Assembly: GCF_014359905.1 (NCBI RefSeq)
Contig: NZ_JACIYP010000014.1
Span: 1-64,000, forward strand
Source: Hoeflea sp.
Lineage (GTDB): Bacteria > Pseudomonadota > Alphaproteobacteria > Rhizobiales > Rhizobiaceae
Direction of reading: 5' to 3'
Length of the DNA: 64,000 nt
The position numbers and the translations under genes are program-made. Positions 43,601 through 53,033 of this stretch are shown in pieces. Under the pieces are notes generated by a model. It was not told the DNA's origin. It made no database searches and saw nothing but the letters and a program-made list of their open reading frames with translations. Every line of letters starts with the position of its first letter. Position 1 is the first letter of the stretch.

Positions 43601-44699
43601 GGGCCAACAGCTTTCCGCTCCGGTCGGTGACCATGATATCGACCGTGACCGGTGCGCCGCGAAGCGTTTCGAGCGCTACGATGCGGGCCCTGGCGGCAAT
43701 GGCCGCCGGAAGGTCGATCCCCTCGACCCGAGTCAATTCAAACACTTCGAGCGCGGTGTTGGCACCCAGAATCCGATACATTAACTCGGCGCTGGCGCCC
43801 AGCTCCTCCGCCTGCGCAGCCAGCCATTGCATGTCCACCTGGCTGCGGCCCGAATGCAGGTCGAGTGCGCCCTGCGCGAGCTTGGTGAGCTTGGCGAAGC
43901 CGCCGGCGATGGTCAGCCGCGGCACAGGATGGGCGCGCAGGTATTTGAGCAGGCCGCCGGCGAAATCGCCCATGTCGAGACAGGCGATCTCGGGCAGATC
44001 GTAAAAGTGCCGCGCGGTCTTCTCCGAGGTCGAGCCGGTGGCGCCGAGGACATGGGGGAGCCCCTCGGCGCGCGCGACGTCGATGCCGCGATGGATCGAA
44101 TGGATCCAGGCCGAGCAGGAAAACGGGTGCACGATGCCGGTGGTGCCCAGCACCGACAGCCCGCCGAGAATGCCCAGCCGCGGGTTCCAGGTCTGGAGCG
44201 CCAGCTCGGCGCCGTTCTCGATGGCGATCTCGATTTCGATGTCGGCCGGTATGCCGTGTTCCGCGCAGAGCTGGGCGACCACCTCGCGCATCATCTGCCG
44301 GGGCACCGGGTTGATCGCCGGCTCTCCCGCCGGGATGGGCAGCCCCGCCTTTGTGACCATGCCGACGCCCGCACCCGCCTTGAAGACAATGCCCGCGCCT
44401 TCGGGCAGGCGGCTTACCCGCGCCATCACCAGCGCGCCGTGGGTCACGTCCGGGTCGTCGCCCGCATCCTTGACGATCCCTGCCAGGGCATCGGTTTCGC
44501 CGAGCCTTTCGCGGGCAAGGGCAAAGCTCGGGGTCTCGCCCTTGGGCAGGGTGATCTCGACCGGATCCGGGAACGCGCCGGTGATGAGCGCCGTCAGAGC
44601 CGCCTTGGTGGCGGCGGTTGCGCATGCGCCGGTGGTCCAGCCGCGGCGCAGCGCTGTGGCGGGTTTTTCCACCCTGATTTCGTTTTCGCCGGCGTCCAT
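43590..44699 (-). CDS. cbiD: cobalt-precorrin-5B (C1)-methyltransferase
   Basis: A 369-residue CbiD protein: RRGWTTGACATAATKAAL at the N-terminus, GLSVLGTTGIVHPFSCSAW in the middle and FAGGLLKYLRAH. CbiD carries out C-1 methylation in the anaerobic pathway, where the aerobic route uses CobF; no cobF is seen here. It is first of the minus-strand cbiD-cobK-Nudix operon and divergent from cobA across 107 bp, which must contain both promoters. Confidence 0.93.
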   Translation of the reverse strand: MDAGENEIRVEKPATALRRGWTTGACATAATKAALTALITGAFPDPVEITLPKGETPSFALARERLGETDALAGIVKDAGDDPDVTHGALVMARVSRLPEGAGIVFKAGAGVGMVTKAGLPIPAGEPAINPVPRQMMREVVAQLCAEHGIPADIEIEIAIENGAELALQTWNPRLGILGGLSVLGTTGIVHPFSCSAWIHSIHRGIDVARAEGLPHVLGATGSTSEKTARHFYDLPEIACLDMGDFAGGLLKYLRAHPVPRLTIAGGFAKLTKLAQGALDLHSGRSQVDMQWLAAQAEELGASAELMYRILGANTALEVFELTRVEGIDLPAAIAARARIVALETLRGAPVTVDIMVTDRSGKLLAHAR

Positions 44700-44806
44700 G
44701 TCGCAGTTCCCGGTCGTGTCTTGCCTGTTGCCGTTATAGAGTGCGATTGATACGGGTGTAACCCATGGTGTTTCGCAGGAATCGCCGCGAGGACGAACGG
44801 AATAGC

Positions 44807-45652
44807 ATGAGCGACTGGCAACAGAATCTGCCGCAGATGAAGCGGGGCGAAGTGTGGCTGGTGGGTGCCGGGCCGGGCGATCCGGGGCTGCTCACGCTGC
44901 ACGCCGCCAATGCGCTCGCCCAGGCCGACGTGATCGTGCATGACGCGCTGGTCAATGCCGACTGCCTCAAGCTCGCCCGCCCCGGCGCCCTGGTGGAATA
45001 TGCGGGGAAACGCGGCGGCAAGCCCTCGGCCAAGCAGCGCGACATTTCGCTGAGGCTGGTCGAACTGGCGCGCGCGGGCAATCGCGTGCTCAGGCTCAAG
45101 GGCGGCGATCCCTTCGTGTTCGGACGCGGCGGCGAGGAGGCGCTGACGCTGGTCGAACACCACATTCCCTTCCGCATCGTGCCGGGCATCACCGCAGGCA
45201 TCGGCGGCCTGGCCTATGCCGGCATTCCGGTGACGCACCGCGACACCAACCACACCGTGACCTTCCTCACCGGCCATGATTCCTCCGGCCTCGTGCCGGA
45301 CCGCGTCGACTGGGACGGCGTGGCGCGCGGCAGCCAGGTGATCGTCATGTACATGGCGATGAAGCACATCGCCGCCATCGCCGCCCGGCTGATCGAGGCG
45401 GGACGCGCCGCAGACGAGCCGGTGGCCTTTGTCACCGATGCCTCGACGGAGGCGCAGGCCGTGCTCGAAACCACGCTGGCCCGGGCCGCCGAGGATGTCG
45501 CGGCCTCGGGCCTGCAGCCGCCGGCAATCGTCGTGGTCGGGCAGGTGGTGCGGCTGCGTTCGGCGCTTGACTGGATCGGCGCGGCCCAGGGCAGGGTGCT
45601 GACACCCGATCCGCTTGGCAATCGCGCCGACGCGCAGAAGGACAGTGCATGA
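44807..45652 (+). CDS. cobA: uroporphyrinogen-III C-methyltransferase
   Basis: A 281-residue SUMT: VWLVGAGPGDPGLLTLHA, VIVHDALVNADCL, LKGGDPFVFGRGGEEA and VVPGITAG-type IVPGITAGIGGLAYAGIP are all present. It makes precorrin-2 from uroporphyrinogen III, the branch point to B12 and siroheme. There is no fused CysG domain. The start at 44807 is chosen for its weak ACGGA site and family length; an ATG at 44765 is in frame but lacks a site. It overlaps cobB by 4 bp. Confidence 0.93.
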   Translation: MSDWQQNLPQMKRGEVWLVGAGPGDPGLLTLHAANALAQADVIVHDALVNADCLKLARPGALVEYAGKRGGKPSAKQRDISLRLVELARAGNRVLRLKGGDPFVFGRGGEEALTLVEHHIPFRIVPGITAGIGGLAYAGIPVTHRDTNHTVTFLTGHDSSGLVPDRVDWDGVARGSQVIVMYMAMKHIAAIAARLIEAGRAADEPVAFVTDASTEAQAVLETTLARAAEDVAASGLQPPAIVVVGQVVRLRSALDWIGAAQGRVLTPDPLGNRADAQKDSA

Positions 45653-46947
45653 CCGGTTTGATGATTGCCGCGCCGCAATCGGGTTCAGGCAAGACCACGG
45701 TAACGCTCGGGCTTCTCAGGGCGCTCAAACGCCGCGGCGTGGCGCTGGCGCCGGGCAAGGCCGGTCCGGACTATATCGATCCGGCGTTTCATTCCGCGGC
45801 AAGCGGGGAGAGCTGCCTCAATTATGATCCCTGGGGTATGCGCAGCGACCTGCTGCTCGCCAATGCATCGCTGCAGTCGCAAGGCGGGCGCATGCTGGTT
45901 GTCGAGGCAATGATGGGGCTGTTTGACGGGGCAGCGGACGGCTCGGGGTCTGCCGCCGATCTCGCCGGTCTGCTCGGCCTGCCGGTCATTCTGGTGATCG
46001 ACTGCTCCAGCATGTCGCATTCGGTGGCGGCGCTGGCGCAGGGTTTTGCCAGTTTTCATCCGGATGTGCTGATGCCCGCCGTCATCCTCAACCGGGTGGC
46101 AAGCCCGCGCCATGAGGGCATGCTGCGCCAGGCGCTCGACAAGGCGCGGGTGGACGTGCTTGGCGCATTGCCCAATGACAACAAGCTGGTGATGCCGCAG
46201 CGCCATCTCGGCCTGGTGCAGGCGAGCGAAAACGCGTTGCTTGAAATGCTGATCGACGACGCCGCCCAGCTGATCGAAAGCCGCCTCGATCTCGACCGGC
46301 TCATCAAGCTCGCGCGGCGCGCACACGCCAAACCCGCGCCTGCCAACATTCGCCGTCTGTCGCCGCCCGGCCAGAAGATTGCGGTGGCGCGCGACGTGGC
46401 CTTTGCCTTTGCCTATGAGCACATGCTGCTCGGCTGGCAGCGGCGCGGCGCGGAGATCTCGTTTTTCTCGCCGCTCGCCGATGAGGCGCCGGCGGCTGAC
46501 AGCGATGCCGTGGTCCTGCCCGGCGGCTACCCGGAACTCCATGCCGGCGCCATTGCCGGGGCAACGCGATTCAGATCCGGCATGGGCGAGGCCATCGCCC
46601 GCGGCATTCCGGTCTATGGCGAATGCGGAGGCTATATGGTTCTGGGCGACGGGCTGATCGACGCGGAGGGCGTGCGCCATGAGATGCTCGGCGCCCTGCC
46701 GCTGGTCACCAGTTTTGCCGAGCCGAAGCGGCATCTGGGATACAGGCGGCTCACGCCGGTGACGGATTTCTTCTGGGCCATGGATCTCGCGGCGCATGAA
46801 TTCCACTACGCCACCACCGTGTCGGAGGGCGAAGCCGACCGGCTGTTCCAGGCGCGCGATGCGCTCGGCGCGGATCATGGCAAGGTCGGGCTCAAGCGCG
46901 GCAATGTCGCGGGATCCTTCATGCATGTCATCGACCGGAATGATTAG
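45649..46947 (+). CDS. cobB: hydrogenobyrinic/cobyrinic acid a,c-diamide synthase
   Basis: A 432-residue CobB/CbiA glutamine amidotransferase. The N-terminal P-loop domain starts IAAPQSGSGKTTVTLGLLRA with KAGPDYIDPAFH. The C-terminal GATase domain has the nucleophilic Cys in YGECGGYMVLG and PGGYPELHA. It amidates the a and c acetates. It is tightly packed between cobA (4-bp overlap) and cobC (3-bp gap). Confidence 0.94.
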   Translation: MTGLMIAAPQSGSGKTTVTLGLLRALKRRGVALAPGKAGPDYIDPAFHSAASGESCLNYDPWGMRSDLLLANASLQSQGGRMLVVEAMMGLFDGAADGSGSAADLAGLLGLPVILVIDCSSMSHSVAALAQGFASFHPDVLMPAVILNRVASPRHEGMLRQALDKARVDVLGALPNDNKLVMPQRHLGLVQASENALLEMLIDDAAQLIESRLDLDRLIKLARRAHAKPAPANIRRLSPPGQKIAVARDVAFAFAYEHMLLGWQRRGAEISFFSPLADEAPAADSDAVVLPGGYPELHAGAIAGATRFRSGMGEAIARGIPVYGECGGYMVLGDGLIDAEGVRHEMLGALPLVTSFAEPKRHLGYRRLTPVTDFFWAMDLAAHEFHYATTVSEGEADRLFQARDALGADHGKVGLKRGNVAGSFMHVIDRND

Positions 46948-46950
46948 ACC

Positions 46951-47964
46951 ATGACCCCTGACCCCATAGCCCATGGCGGCGCGCTTGCTGACGCGATTGC
47001 GCGCCATGGCGGCGCGCCGTCCGAATGGCTCGACCTGTCGACCGGGATCAGCCCCTTCAGCCTGCCGCTGCCGGAGTTGCCTGCCGATGTCTGGCGGCGC
47101 CTGCCGGAGCCCGCCGAAACGCGGCGGGTCTGCGAGCTGGCGCAGCGCCACTATGGCGCCTCGGTGCTGCCGGTCGCGGTTCCGGGTACGCAGGCCGCCA
47201 TCCAGCTGCTTCCGTGGCTCACGCCCCATGCAAGCCAGGTGGCGATCGTCTCGCCAACCTACGGGGAGTACGAGCGTTCATACCGGCGCATGGATATTGC
47301 CGTTGAACCGGTGAAGACGCTGGAGGCGTCCGCCGCGACCCAGACGCTGGCGGTGATCCTCGCCAATCCCAACAATCCCGACGGGCGGGAGACCATGCGC
47401 GACGATATCTTCGGCTTCGCCCGCGCCCATCGTCACCGGCTGGTGATCGTCGACGAGGCCTTCGCCGACATGCGCCAGGACCTGACGATGACGGGGGCTG
47501 CGGGCATGGAGCCCAATCTCGTCGTCATGCGATCCTTCGGCAAGTTCTTCGGTCTTGCCGGCGTGCGCCTCGGATTTGTGTTCGCCGAACCGCGCCTGGC
47601 GTCAATTCTCACCGAACGGATGGGGCCGTGGGCGGTCTCAGGCCCGGCGCTGGCGATCGCCGCGCATGCGTTTTCGCGCATCGACCTGATTGCAGAACTG
47701 CGCCGGAAGATCGAAGCCGCGCAGGCGATGACACGCTCGGCGCTCAACAAGGCTCTCGTCACCATTGTCGGCGAGACGGCGCTGTTCTTCTATTGCGAAG
47801 TCAGCGACGGCGCCGCGGTGCGCGAGGTGCTGGCCAGCCACAAGGTGCTGGTCAGGGCGTTTGATCACAGCCCCACACGGATCCGCATCGGCCTGGCACC
47901 GGATGAGCTCTCCGCTGTCCGGCTTCGCGAAACCCTGCGGCTTGCGGGTGCGCGCGCAACTTGA
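46951..47964 (+). CDS. cobC: threonine-phosphate decarboxylase (CobC, PLP-dependent)
   Basis: A 337-residue aminotransferase-fold PLP enzyme: HGGALADAIARHGGAPSEWL, DLSTGISPF, NPNNPDGRET and the Schiff-base Lys region in MRSFGKFFGLAGVRLGF. It belongs to the CobC/CobD(Salmonella) family that makes (R)-1-amino-2-propanol phosphate for the nucleotide loop. The name cobC follows Pseudomonas denitrificans usage. Its TGA overlaps the ATG of the next gene (TGATG). Confidence 0.92.
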   Translation: MTPDPIAHGGALADAIARHGGAPSEWLDLSTGISPFSLPLPELPADVWRRLPEPAETRRVCELAQRHYGASVLPVAVPGTQAAIQLLPWLTPHASQVAIVSPTYGEYERSYRRMDIAVEPVKTLEASAATQTLAVILANPNNPDGRETMRDDIFGFARAHRHRLVIVDEAFADMRQDLTMTGAAGMEPNLVVMRSFGKFFGLAGVRLGFVFAEPRLASILTERMGPWAVSGPALAIAAHAFSRIDLIAELRRKIEAAQAMTRSALNKALVTIVGETALFFYCEVSDGAAVREVLASHKVLVRAFDHSPTRIRIGLAPDELSAVRLRETLRLAGARAT

Positions 47965-48935
47965 TGGGGCATCTGCCGGTTCTCTTCGCAGCCCTGGTGC
48001 TCGACCGTCTCGTCGGCGATCCCGATTGGCTGTGGCGGCGCATCAGCCATCCGGTGGTGCTGTTCGGCGCGGCAATCGGCTTTGCCGACCGGCGGTTCAA
48101 TCTTGCTGAGGACAGCCCGGAAACGCGCCGACGCAAGGGACGCGGTGCGATCGTCGTCCTGCTGGCGCTCGCGACCCTCGGCGGCGCGGCTTTGGCGCAT
48201 CTTTTTGACTGGCTGGGCGGTCCGGGCCTCGTGCTCGAAGTCCTGGTGGTGAGCGTCTTTCTGGCCCAGAAGAGTCTTGCCGATCACGTCGCCGCCGTGG
48301 CGGACGGGCTTTGCCGGGATGGCCTCACGGGAGGCCGCAAGGCGGTGTCGATGATCGTCGGGCGCGATCCGGAGGCGCTGGATGAGGCGGGCGTTTCGCG
48401 CGCCGCGATCGAGAGCCTTTCGGAGAATTTTTCCGACGGCATCGTCGCCCCGGCGCTGTGGTTCGCATTTTTCGGACTGCCCGGGCTGATGGCCTACAAG
48501 ATGCTCAACACCGCCGATTCGATGATCGGTCATCTCAATGACCGGCACAGGGATTTCGGGCGCGCGGCGGCGAAGCTCGACGATCTCGCCAACTGGCCGG
48601 CGTCGCGTCTGTCGGCCCTGCTGATTGCGTTCGGCGCGGGCATCGCCAAGGGATGGGACGCGATGAAACGGGCAGCAGACTCGGCCCTGACCGATCAGGG
48701 GCTGCACCGCTCCCCCAATGCCGGATGGCCGGAAGCGGCGATGGCGGGCGGGCTGAACCTCTTGCTCGGCGGTCCGCGCCGCTATGGCGGAGACCTGGTG
48801 ATGGAGGCGAGCCTCAACGCCGCGGGCCGCCGGAATGCGGGCGCGAAAGACATTGCGGAAGCGCTCGCCATCTTCCGTCGCGCCTGCGACTGCCTCGCCC
48901 TGGGCGTTCTGGCTGCCGTTGCTGTCTCATTTTAA
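47964..48935 (+). CDS. cobD: adenosylcobinamide-phosphate synthase
   Basis: A 323-residue membrane protein of the CobD/CbiB family: LVLDRLVGDPDWLWRRISHP, AIESLSENFSDGIVAPALWF, YKMLNTADSMIGHLNDR and SPNAGWPEAAMAGGLNL. It attaches the aminopropanol (phosphate) arm to adenosylcobyric acid. The ATG at 47964 overlaps the cobC stop. It is last in the cobA-cobB-cobC-cobD operon, with a terminator 35 bp later. Confidence 0.93.
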   Translation: MGHLPVLFAALVLDRLVGDPDWLWRRISHPVVLFGAAIGFADRRFNLAEDSPETRRRKGRGAIVVLLALATLGGAALAHLFDWLGGPGLVLEVLVVSVFLAQKSLADHVAAVADGLCRDGLTGGRKAVSMIVGRDPEALDEAGVSRAAIESLSENFSDGIVAPALWFAFFGLPGLMAYKMLNTADSMIGHLNDRHRDFGRAAAKLDDLANWPASRLSALLIAFGAGIAKGWDAMKRAADSALTDQGLHRSPNAGWPEAAMAGGLNLLLGGPRRYGGDLVMEASLNAAGRRNAGAKDIAEALAIFRRACDCLALGVLAAVAVSF

Positions 48936-48969
48936 ACAAGCAAAATCAATGCATTAGAGTTATGGTTAG

Positions 48970-48985
48970 AATGCCGCTCGGCATT
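48970..48985 (+). terminator. terminator after cobD
   Basis: A 7-bp stem, AATGCCG-CT-CGGCATT, followed by TTAACTTTAAC, placed 35 bp past the cobD stop codon. The short stem makes it moderate in strength. Confidence 0.6.
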
Positions 48986-49067
48986 TTAACTTTAACTCAT
49001 GAAATCCTCTGTTTAGATTGATCCTGGGTGAGTATAAATCTTGTTCAGGGTAACTGGGGAAACACAC

Positions 49068-49499
49068 ATGCGTAATCTGTTCTTGGCCGGGGTTCTTGCC
49101 CTCGCACTTATGCCGTTCTCAGCAGCCTCGGCCTTTGCCGCCAAGCTCGTGGCGAAAGTCGACATTTCAACCCAAACCATGGTGGTCACGCACAACGGCC
49201 AGGTGAAGTACAAGTGGCGCGTCTCGACCGGACGCAAGGGATACTCCACGCCGACCGGCACCTATTCGGCCAAATGGCTGTCGCGCAATCACCGGTCGCG
49301 CAAGTACAACAACGCGCCGATGCCCTATGCGGTGTTTTATCATGGCGGCTACGCGGTGCACGCGACCTATGACACCAAGCGGCTGGGACGCGTCGCGTCT
49401 CATGGCTGCGTGCGTCTGGCGCCCGAACATGCGGCGAAGTTCTTCTCGCTGGTGCAGCAGACCGGCAACAGCAACACCCGGATCGTGATCACGCGCTGA
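49068..49499 (+). CDS. L,D-transpeptidase (YkuD family)
   Basis: A 143-residue secreted protein with signal peptide MRNLFLAGVLALALMPFSAA cleaved near AFA|AK and one YkuD catalytic domain. It has VDISTQTMVVTHNGQVKYKW, STPTGTY, and the catalytic His/Cys motif in VHATYDTKRLGRVASHGCVR (SHGCVRL at the end). It cross-links peptidoglycan or links it to outer-membrane protein in the periplasm. The start is ATG 49068 with GGGGA upstream. It is monocistronic, with an AT-rich promoter region before it. Confidence 0.9.
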   Translation: MRNLFLAGVLALALMPFSAASAFAAKLVAKVDISTQTMVVTHNGQVKYKWRVSTGRKGYSTPTGTYSAKWLSRNHRSRKYNNAPMPYAVFYHGGYAVHATYDTKRLGRVASHGCVRLAPEHAAKFFSLVQQTGNSNTRIVITR

Positions 49500-49576
49500 C
49501 ACGTGGGGTATGAGCCGGTCCGGCTGAGATCCCATCCAATCGCTTGCCTTTTGGCCCGGCTGTCGCCGGGCCAATT

Positions 49577-50521
49577 TCATTTCAGCAGATGCTTGATCTC
49601 CCAACGGTCGTGGAACCATTGCCACTGGCCGGGGTATTCGCGCACCCACTCCTCCACCTTGTCGTTGAGCATCTGCGCCGTGGCTGCGACATCGACGCCG
49701 CCATCGGGGCGGCGCGGCACGGCGATGGGCGGCTCGACAACCAGCCGGTGGCGGCCGCCAGGCAGCCGGATGGCGCGTGCCGGATAGACGTCGCATTCAT
49801 ATTGCCGCACAAGCTTGGCGAGCAGCGGATTGGTATGCGCGTCCAGCCCGAAGAAGATGGTCTTTGCGCCCTTGTGGAATTTCTGGTCGACCAGCACGCC
49901 CACGCCGCCGCCGCTTTCCAGCCGCCGGGCGAGCGTGAAGGCGGCGCCCGCGCGGGAGGGCACCAGATGCCCCATCGAGGTGCGGCGCGCGGCCAGCACC
50001 CTTTTGGCGATGTAGGGATTGTTGGGCGGGCGGAACAAGGCCATCACATCCAGCCCATAGGCTGCCGCGGCAATCGGCAAAAGCTCGAAATTGCCGGTGT
50101 GGGCGGTGAAGACGATGAAGGGCTTGTTGGAATCGCGAAGCTTCTCGAAGATTTTCGCGCCGTCGATCTCGATGCGACCGAGTTCCGCGGCCTCGGGATC
50201 AAAATCGAAAAGCTGGTCGAGAAAGACATATTCCGCCGCCAGCCGGGCCATGTTGCCCCACATGTCGATGGCGATCTCGCGCCGCTCGGCCTCTGTTTTT
50301 TCGGGATAGGCCCTTGCAAGATTTTCCATCGCCAGCCTGTGGCGCGGCGTCAGTGGGCCGATGCGGCGCGCCACCCAATCCACGAAGGAAATCGCCCTGG
50401 TCGCGGGCAAGAGCGAAATCAGCCGCAGCAGGGTGAAGATCATGTGAGCGATCAACCAGTCCCTGGCACGCCTGAGAGCGATGACGAGGCGCGTGAGCGC
50501 CATGCGGAGAGGACTTGCCAT
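49577..50521 (-). CDS. lpxXL: very-long-chain fatty acyl lipid A acyltransferase
   Basis: A 314-residue lysophospholipid-type acyltransferase of the LpxL/HtrB family with the catalytic H-x4-E in HTGNFE, an N-terminal membrane helix (MIFTLLRLISLLP) and GVGVLVDQKF. Being last in an acpXL-fabZXL-fabF-adh cluster identifies it as LpxXL, which adds the very-long hydroxy fatty acid to lipid A at the inner membrane. The ATG at 50521 is preferred over a TTG at 50542 that overlaps the preceding stop. Confidence 0.9.
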   Translation of the reverse strand: MASPLRMALTRLVIALRRARDWLIAHMIFTLLRLISLLPATRAISFVDWVARRIGPLTPRHRLAMENLARAYPEKTEAERREIAIDMWGNMARLAAEYVFLDQLFDFDPEAAELGRIEIDGAKIFEKLRDSNKPFIVFTAHTGNFELLPIAAAAYGLDVMALFRPPNNPYIAKRVLAARRTSMGHLVPSRAGAAFTLARRLESGGGVGVLVDQKFHKGAKTIFFGLDAHTNPLLAKLVRQYECDVYPARAIRLPGGRHRLVVEPPIAVPRRPDGGVDVAATAQMLNDKVEEWVREYPGQWQWFHDRWEIKHLLK

Positions 50522-50538
50522 GGGCCGGTTCGCTGACC

Positions 50539-51567
50539 TCAATCCATCTTAAGGATGATCTTGCCGAAGACATCGCGGCCTTCCATGCGGGCGAGCGCCA
50601 CGGCGATATCGTCGAAGCCGACTTCCGTGTCGATGACCGGGTGGACGAGGTTTGCGGCCATCTTCTGCATGGCGTTGGCCATGTTCTCCATGCGGCAGCC
50701 GAAGGAGCCGATCAGCCGGAGCTGCTGCTGGAACAGCATCATCAGGTTCATCTGGGTGGACACGCCGGATGTCGAGCCGCATGTCACCAGCCGTCCGCCA
50801 CGCTTGAGGGACAGCATCGAGCCAGCCCAGGTGTCGGCACCCACATGCTCGAACACCACGTCGACGCCGCGCTTCTTGGTGAGCTTGCGCACCACGCCCT
50901 CGAAGCGGTCCTCGCGGTAGTTGATCACGTGGTCGGCGCCAAGCGCCCTGGCCGGTTCGATCTTGGCGTCGGAGCCCACCGTGGTGATGACGGTGCAGCC
51001 GATCTTCTTGGCGAGCTGGATGGCGGCGCTGCCGATGCCCGATCCGCCGGCGTGGATGAGGATGGTCTCGCCCGGCTCGAGCCTGGCGTTGTCGAACAGC
51101 ATGTGCTCGACGGTGCCGAAGGTCACCGGGGCGACGGCGGCCCCGATCGCGGTCACGCCGGGAGGGGCGGGGACCAGGAGGCGCGCCGGAAGGTTGACCT
51201 TTTCCTGGGCGAAGCCGTCGAGATGGAAGCCATGGACGCCGCCCACATGTTCGCACAGATTGTCGCGGCCGTCGCGGCAGGGACGGCACAGCCCGCAGGT
51301 GCGCGCGCCATAGATCGAGACCAGCTGTCCGGGCACCAGGCCCGCGACGCCGTGGCCGACGGCGTCGACCTCGCCCGAGGCTTCCGCGCCGATGACCAGC
51401 GGCATCTTGCGCTTGGCAAAGGCCATGCCGCGCCAGCCCCAGACATCGATATGGTTGAGCGCGACCGCCTTGATCGACACCGTGACTTCGCCGATGCCGG
51501 GCGGCGGGGGCGGGGGCACGTCGACGGTTTCAAGCTTGCGATCTTCGATGAGCTGCAATGCCCGCAT
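50539..51567 (-). CDS. zinc-type alcohol dehydrogenase of the VLCFA lipid A cluster (AdhXL-like)
   Basis: A 342-residue medium-chain dehydrogenase/reductase. The catalytic-site region is NHIDVWGWRGMAF, structural zinc Cys are in TCGLCRPCRDGRDNLCEH, and the Rossmann signature is HAGGSGIGSAAIQLAK. The conserved place between fabF1XL and lpxXL in rhizobia gives it the AdhXL name; it may act as an enoyl or keto reductase in making the C28 acyl chain. It ends 18 bp before the lpxXL start. Confidence 0.88.
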   Translation of the reverse strand: MRALQLIEDRKLETVDVPPPPPPGIGEVTVSIKAVALNHIDVWGWRGMAFAKRKMPLVIGAEASGEVDAVGHGVAGLVPGQLVSIYGARTCGLCRPCRDGRDNLCEHVGGVHGFHLDGFAQEKVNLPARLLVPAPPGVTAIGAAVAPVTFGTVEHMLFDNARLEPGETILIHAGGSGIGSAAIQLAKKIGCTVITTVGSDAKIEPARALGADHVINYREDRFEGVVRKLTKKRGVDVVFEHVGADTWAGSMLSLKRGGRLVTCGSTSGVSTQMNLMMLFQQQLRLIGSFGCRMENMANAMQKMAANLVHPVIDTEVGFDDIAVALARMEGRDVFGKIILKMD

Positions 51568-51727
51568 GGATACTGTCCTTCGCCGCGCGGCGGCGCCAAC
51601 CCGGCCGCCCTTGTAGAGATGGCGCCCCGCATGACGGGACCCGGGCGGGCGTCACGGTTGTTCGCTCACCCCGTCTTTGGATGTGGTGCCGGCGATCCCG
51701 AGGGGGAGCGCCAGAGTGCGCCATGCC

Positions 51728-53020
51728 TTAAGCGGGTTCAGCCGACATGACAAGGCATGCGTTCTGTCCGCCAAACCCGAAGGAGTTGGACAGCACGCTG
51801 GTCACCGTGGCGTCGCGCTTGACGTTGGGGACCACGTCAAGCGGGATCGCGGGGTCCGGATTGTCGTAATTGATGGTGGGCGGCAGCGTGCCCGTGGCCA
51901 TGGTCAGCAGCGAAAACACCGCTTCAACCGCGCCTGCGGCGGTCAGCGTGTGGCCGATCATCGACTTGTTGGAGGACACCGGCACGTTGGCCATGCGCTC
52001 GCCGAAGACGGTCGAAAGCGACAGGTATTCCATCTTGTCGTTTTCCGGCGTCGATGTGCCGTGGGCGTTGATATAGCCGATCTCCTCTGCGGAGAGGCCG
52101 GCGTCTTCCAGCGCCGCGCGAATGGTGGCGATCGCCGGCGCGCCGCCGGGCGAGGAACGGGTACGGTGGAAATCGTCGGCCTTCTCGCCGCAGCCGCTGA
52201 CGATGCCGAGAACCCGCGCGCCGCGGGCGATGGCGGTCTCAAGCGATTCGAGCACCAGCGTTGCAGCCCCCTCGGCGATGACGAAGCCGTCGCGGTCCTT
52301 GGTAAAGGGGCGCGAGGCCTTTTCCGGCTCGTCGTTGCTGGTCGACAGCGCAGACAGCAGCGAGAACCGGATCAGCGCCTCGGCGCTGACCGATCCGTCG
52401 GTGGCGACGCTCAATGCCCTGTCGGTGCGGCCCTGGCGGATGGCCTCGACCCCGAGCTGGATGGCGGTGGCCCCCGATGCGCAGGCAGTCGACAGCGTGA
52501 CCGGCAGGCCGCGGGTGCCGAACATGTCGGCCAGGCGTTCGGAAATCGCGCCGAAAAGGGCCGCCTCATGGAAGGCGGGATCGGCCTGTTCGCGCAGCAC
52601 CGCGAGAAACTGCTCATAGGCATTGCCGTTCATCTGCTCGGGCTTCACACGGTCGCCAAGATCGAAGCGCGCGCCCCATTCGGGTTCGATCGGCGGCGCA
52701 GCGAGAAACAGCGGTCCACCGAAATCGCCCGACAGTCCGGCCTGCGCCAGCGCTTCGATTGTGGTCTCGCGGGCAAAGGCGAAGGAGCGTTCGACGGCGT
52801 TCGGCACCGGGACCGGGACCGGGATGAAATCGACGGTGCCGCAGATGCGCGTCGACAGGCCTTCCGACGGAAACCGGGTGATCGGATGAATCCCGGACTG
52901 GCCGGCGGTCAGCGCAGCCCAGTTGTCCTTGGTCCCCTGGCCCAGCGATGAGACGACGCCCATGCCGGTGACGGCGACCAGCGGACGGCCGAGATGGTCC
53001 TTGTAGGCGGCTTTGCTCAT
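51728..53020 (-). CDS. fabF1XL: beta-ketoacyl-ACP synthase (FabF1XL)
   Basis: A 430-residue KAS II-type condensing enzyme with an intact active-site Cys in STACASGATAIQLG, the first catalytic His in NAHGTSTPEND and the second in KSMIGHTLTAAGAVEAV. It elongates the AcpXL-bound very-long-chain fatty acid destined for lipid A. The start at 53020 (GGAGAG upstream) is preferred; the longer frame upstream overlaps the preceding gene. It follows fabF2XL by 13 bp on the same strand. Confidence 0.92.
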   Translation of the reverse strand: MSKAAYKDHLGRPLVAVTGMGVVSSLGQGTKDNWAALTAGQSGIHPITRFPSEGLSTRICGTVDFIPVPVPVPNAVERSFAFARETTIEALAQAGLSGDFGGPLFLAAPPIEPEWGARFDLGDRVKPEQMNGNAYEQFLAVLREQADPAFHEAALFGAISERLADMFGTRGLPVTLSTACASGATAIQLGVEAIRQGRTDRALSVATDGSVSAEALIRFSLLSALSTSNDEPEKASRPFTKDRDGFVIAEGAATLVLESLETAIARGARVLGIVSGCGEKADDFHRTRSSPGGAPAIATIRAALEDAGLSAEEIGYINAHGTSTPENDKMEYLSLSTVFGERMANVPVSSNKSMIGHTLTAAGAVEAVFSLLTMATGTLPPTINYDNPDPAIPLDVVPNVKRDATVTSVLSNSFGFGGQNACLVMSAEPA

Positions 53021-53033
53021 GATGCTCTCCGTC

